A stretch of DNA of 64,000 nt from Bacteroides_D sp963546395 (lineage in GTDB: Bacteria > Bacteroidota > Bacteroidia > Bacteroidales > CAJPTX01): contig CAUUMS010000006.1 in NCBI GenBank assembly GCA_963546395.1, positions 36,316 to 100,315 of the forward strand. Direction: 5' to 3'. How positions within the stretch are numbered: the stretch's first letter is position 1; each line of letters begins with the position of its first letter. Below are positions 61,929 to 64,000 of this stretch, in pieces. A program made the translations under genes and the position numbers. The notes under the pieces were generated by a model that did not search any database, was not told where the DNA came from, and saw only the letters and a list, made by a program, of their open reading frames with translations.

Positions 61929-61968
61929 CGGGCTGAATGTACCGTTTTACACTGAAGAGATTTTAGCG

Positions 61969-62280
61969 ATGTACGTGATAGTTCAGATAGCCGGCCAGCA
62001 GTTCAAGGTGCAGCCCAGCCAGCGGATCTTTGTGCACCGGCTCCCAGGTGAGGTCGGTGATACCGTATCTTTCAACGATGTTCTACTCGTGGACAAGGAC
62101 GGAGCCGTAACCGTGGGCTCGCCCAGCGTGGCGGGTGCCGAGGTGAAGGCTACCATACTCGACCACGTGAAGGGGGATAAGGTTATCGTGTTTAAGAAAA
62201 AGCGTCGCAAGGGCTACCGGGTAAAGCGGGGACATCGTCAGTGCTTCACCCAGATTGAGGTGAGTAGCATCGTTGCCTAA
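61969..62280 (+). CDS. rplU: 50S ribosomal protein L21
   Basis: 103 residues: MYVIVQIAGQQFKVQPSQRI start, then FKKKRRKGYRVKRGHRQ near the C-terminus, the L21 signature. Binds 23S rRNA. rpmA follows after 19 bases, the conserved bacterial pairing. Confidence 0.97.
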   Translation: MYVIVQIAGQQFKVQPSQRIFVHRLPGEVGDTVSFNDVLLVDKDGAVTVGSPSVAGAEVKATILDHVKGDKVIVFKKKRRKGYRVKRGHRQCFTQIEVSSIVA

Positions 62281-62299
62281 TTTATTTGCGTGAGGAATT

Positions 62300-62557
62300 A
62301 TGGCTCATAAGAAAGGTGTCGGTAGTTCGCGTAACGGTCGCGACTCTCACAGTAAACGCCTCGGCGTGAAGTTGTTTGGTGGGCAGCTGGCTAAGGCGGG
62401 TTGCATCATTGTACGTCAGCGTGGAACCGTGCACAATCCTGGTGAGAACGTGGGTATTGGCCGCGATCACACGCTCTTTGCCCTTATTGAGGGCAGGGTG
62501 CAATTCTCCAAGCGAGGCAGGGGTAAGTCGTACGTATCTGTAGTTCCGCTGGCCTAG
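62300..62557 (+). CDS. rpmA: 50S ribosomal protein L27
   Basis: 85 residues, beginning MAHKKGVGSSRNGRDSHSKR, the conserved L27 N-terminus that reaches the peptidyl transferase centre. It has no cleavable extension of the Firmicutes type. Followed by a hairpin terminator. Confidence 0.97.
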   Translation: MAHKKGVGSSRNGRDSHSKRLGVKLFGGQLAKAGCIIVRQRGTVHNPGENVGIGRDHTLFALIEGRVQFSKRGRGKSYVSVVPLA

Positions 62558-62611
62558 TCTCGTCACTAGCTATCCCCCGGTATTGAGGCTGGGGTGGGAA
62601 CTCGTAATTAA

Positions 62612-62650
62612 GGGGGGAGGTCTGCCAACGCAGCTCTCCCCTGCTTTTTA
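62612..62650 (+). terminator. Terminator of rplU-rpmA
   Basis: GGGGAG and CTG in the left arm pair with CAG and CTCCCC in the right arm across a small internal loop, followed by TGCTTTTTA. Lies between rpmA and serS. Confidence 0.75.
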
Positions 62651-62688
62651 TAGCATTTCAAGAGTCATCAAGAAACGGATCACGTCCT

Positions 62689-63969
62689 ATGCTCACACTC
62701 AAGAAGCTGAAGGAAGAGACCGAGGATATCATTGAACGTCTCCGGCGCAAAGGCTGCGATGCGAGAACTGCGGTGCTTGAGATCCTCGATATAGACAAGG
62801 CTCGCCGCACGCTACAGGCTCAGCTGGATGGCTGGCAGAATGAGTTGAACGTCAACTCGAAGGAGATCGGTCGCCTGATGCAGCAGGGGCAAAAGGAAGC
62901 CGCAGAGCGTCTTCGAGGTCTGGTGGCCGAGCTGAAGGGGCGCATCAAGGAGGGGGCAGAGCAACTCACCGGTTTGGAACGAGAGCTCAACGAGAGCCTT
63001 GTCCTTCTTCCCAATGCACCTCACGCATCGGTGCCAGAGGGACGTGGAGCAGACGATAATCTGGTGATTCGCACCGAGGGGAGTATTCCTCAGCTGGGGG
63101 AGTGCAACTTGCCACACTGGGAGATTGCAGCCAAACTCGGCATTATCGATTTTGAGCTAGGGGTCAAAATCACAGGCAGTGGATTCCCCGTGTACAGGGG
63201 GGCGGGCGCACGCCTACAACGGGCCTTGATCAACTTTTTCCTGGATGAGAATGCCAAGGCCGGCTACCAGGAGATACAGCCGCCTATCCTGGTGAATGCG
63301 GCCAGTGCGTATGGCACGGGGCAGCTCCCAGATAAGGAGGGGCAGATGTACCACGTGGGGCTGGATGAGCTGTACCTTATTCCCACGGCTGAGGTGCCGC
63401 TTACCAATCTGGTGCGAGATGTCATCCTAGATGAGGAGCAACTCCCAATGCGTATGACGGCTTACACGCCGTGCTTCCGCCGCGAGGCTGGGTCCTATGG
63501 GAAAGATGTGCGAGGGCTCAACCGCTTGCACCAGTTCGATAAAGTGGAGATCGTTTGCATTGAGACCCCCTCGCACTCTTACGATCGGCTGGAGGAGATG
63601 CTCCAACACGTGGAGATGCTGATACAGAAGCTGGAACTTCCCTATCGGGTTCTGAAGCTTTGCAGCGGTGACATGAGTTTCACCTCGGCGATGACGTATG
63701 ACCTTGAGGTGTACTCAGCTGCCCAGAGGCGGTGGCTGGAGGTCAGCTCCGTAAGCAACTTTGAGGACTACCAGGCTAACAGGCTCCAGCTGCGATACCG
63801 CGACAAGGCTCTCAAGCGAAATGCTTTGGTTCACACGCTGAATGGGAGCGCACTGGCACTGCCCCGGATTGTGGCTGCCCTGCTGGAGAATCACCAGACA
63901 GCCCAAGGTGTACGCATCCCCAAGGTGCTACAACCATGGCTGGGCACTGGGGAACTCCACTGGCAATAA
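62689..63969 (+). CDS. serS: Serine--tRNA ligase
   Basis: 426 residues, class II synthetase charging tRNA-Ser. The N-terminal helical arm (residues ~25-110, many charged heptads around GQKEAAERLRGLVAELKGRI) contacts the tRNA long arm. Catalytic core: TAEVPLTN, motif 2 CFRREAGSYGKDVRGL, and motif 3 region EVSSVSNFEDYQANRL and ALVHTLNGSALALPR. Complete; the window ends 31 bases later. Confidence 0.97.
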   Translation: MLTLKKLKEETEDIIERLRRKGCDARTAVLEILDIDKARRTLQAQLDGWQNELNVNSKEIGRLMQQGQKEAAERLRGLVAELKGRIKEGAEQLTGLERELNESLVLLPNAPHASVPEGRGADDNLVIRTEGSIPQLGECNLPHWEIAAKLGIIDFELGVKITGSGFPVYRGAGARLQRALINFFLDENAKAGYQEIQPPILVNAASAYGTGQLPDKEGQMYHVGLDELYLIPTAEVPLTNLVRDVILDEEQLPMRMTAYTPCFRREAGSYGKDVRGLNRLHQFDKVEIVCIETPSHSYDRLEEMLQHVEMLIQKLELPYRVLKLCSGDMSFTSAMTYDLEVYSAAQRRWLEVSSVSNFEDYQANRLQLRYRDKALKRNALVHTLNGSALALPRIVAALLENHQTAQGVRIPKVLQPWLGTGELHWQ

Positions 63970-64000
63970 TCGGCTGTGCCTGTCCTACAGATAGAGGGCT

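Noticed and set aside
1..64000. CRISPR array, prophage, insertion sequence or rRNA operon
   Set aside because: No regularly spaced direct repeats, transposase, integrase or phage structural genes, and no rRNA sequence were seen.

Overview
The window looks like chromosome of a GC-rich member of the Bacteroidales (Bacteroidota), close to Porphyromonas-type organisms. Four things point there. Promoters match the Bacteroidota -7 box TAnnTTTG (mostly as TACCTTTG), and the best ones carry a TTTG/TTG box 19-20 bases upstream. There are parts or relatives of the type IX secretion (T9SS)/gliding apparatus (PorP/SprF, GldJ, GldB). Lineage-typical families are present (GLPGLI protein, carboxypeptidase-regulatory TonB receptor, bacterial alpha-2-macroglobulin). 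The metabolism is anaerobic (pyruvate:ferredoxin oxidoreductase, quinone-linked fumarate reductase, menaquinone methyltransferase, formate-THF ligase, histidine ammonia-lyase). The species cannot be named from the sequence alone.

Layout. 0-4.2 kb: a large secreted surface protein running off the left edge, with a small secreted partner. 4.6-9 kb: a Ca2+-type P-ATPase and an MFS transporter. 9.1-11.2 kb: tRNA-Phe, a DEAD-box helicase and a thioredoxin-like lipoprotein. 11.5-13.5 kb: a type II restriction-modification pair. 13.7-15.7 kb: rpsT, tRNA-Glu, a small outer-membrane barrel and gldB. 15.8-26.5 kb: fhs, a structured intergenic RNA-like element, formyl-THF cyclo-ligase, hisS, hutH, ruvX, def, comEC and dnaK. 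26.5-29.5 kb: a palindromic repeat, an hsdS remnant, mutY, an outer-membrane barrel and a sirtuin. 29.6-35.2 kb: a 1,855-residue alpha-2-macroglobulin. 35-38 kb: an accessory insertion. 38.2-42.4 kb: GLPGLI protein, an unknown secreted protein and a TonB receptor. 42.4-46.3 kb: secreted flavodoxin, gldJ, porP and a small membrane protein. 46.5-52.6 kb: ddl, osmC, a second palindromic repeat and a fumarate reductase operon interrupted by a CAP-domain gene. 52.8-64 kb: nifJ, purL-menG, prfA-pyrF, rplU-rpmA and serS.

The most interesting part is 34.9-38.0 kb. An AT-richer gene for a single-chain GmrSD-like restriction protein (DUF262 plus DUF1524) lies between two diverged direct copies of the alpha-2-macroglobulin 5' end and its upstream region. 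Its natural ATG is separated from the rest of the gene by a run of nine G. With nine G the reading frame stops after 15 codons. With ten G it reads straight into the conserved DUF262 start (VPDYQRAYSW). I read this as a defence gene controlled by slipped-strand phase variation and sitting in the OFF state here. Together with the R-M pair and the hsdS remnant, the window carries three separate traces of DNA-restriction systems.

Other points worth a second look are a dispersed perfect palindrome (two copies), a 123-base folded element between fhs and the formyl-THF cyclo-ligase gene, a CAP-domain gene inside the fumarate reductase operon, and a structured leader ahead of the GLPGLI gene. Promoter, terminator and fold calls come from eye inspection only.
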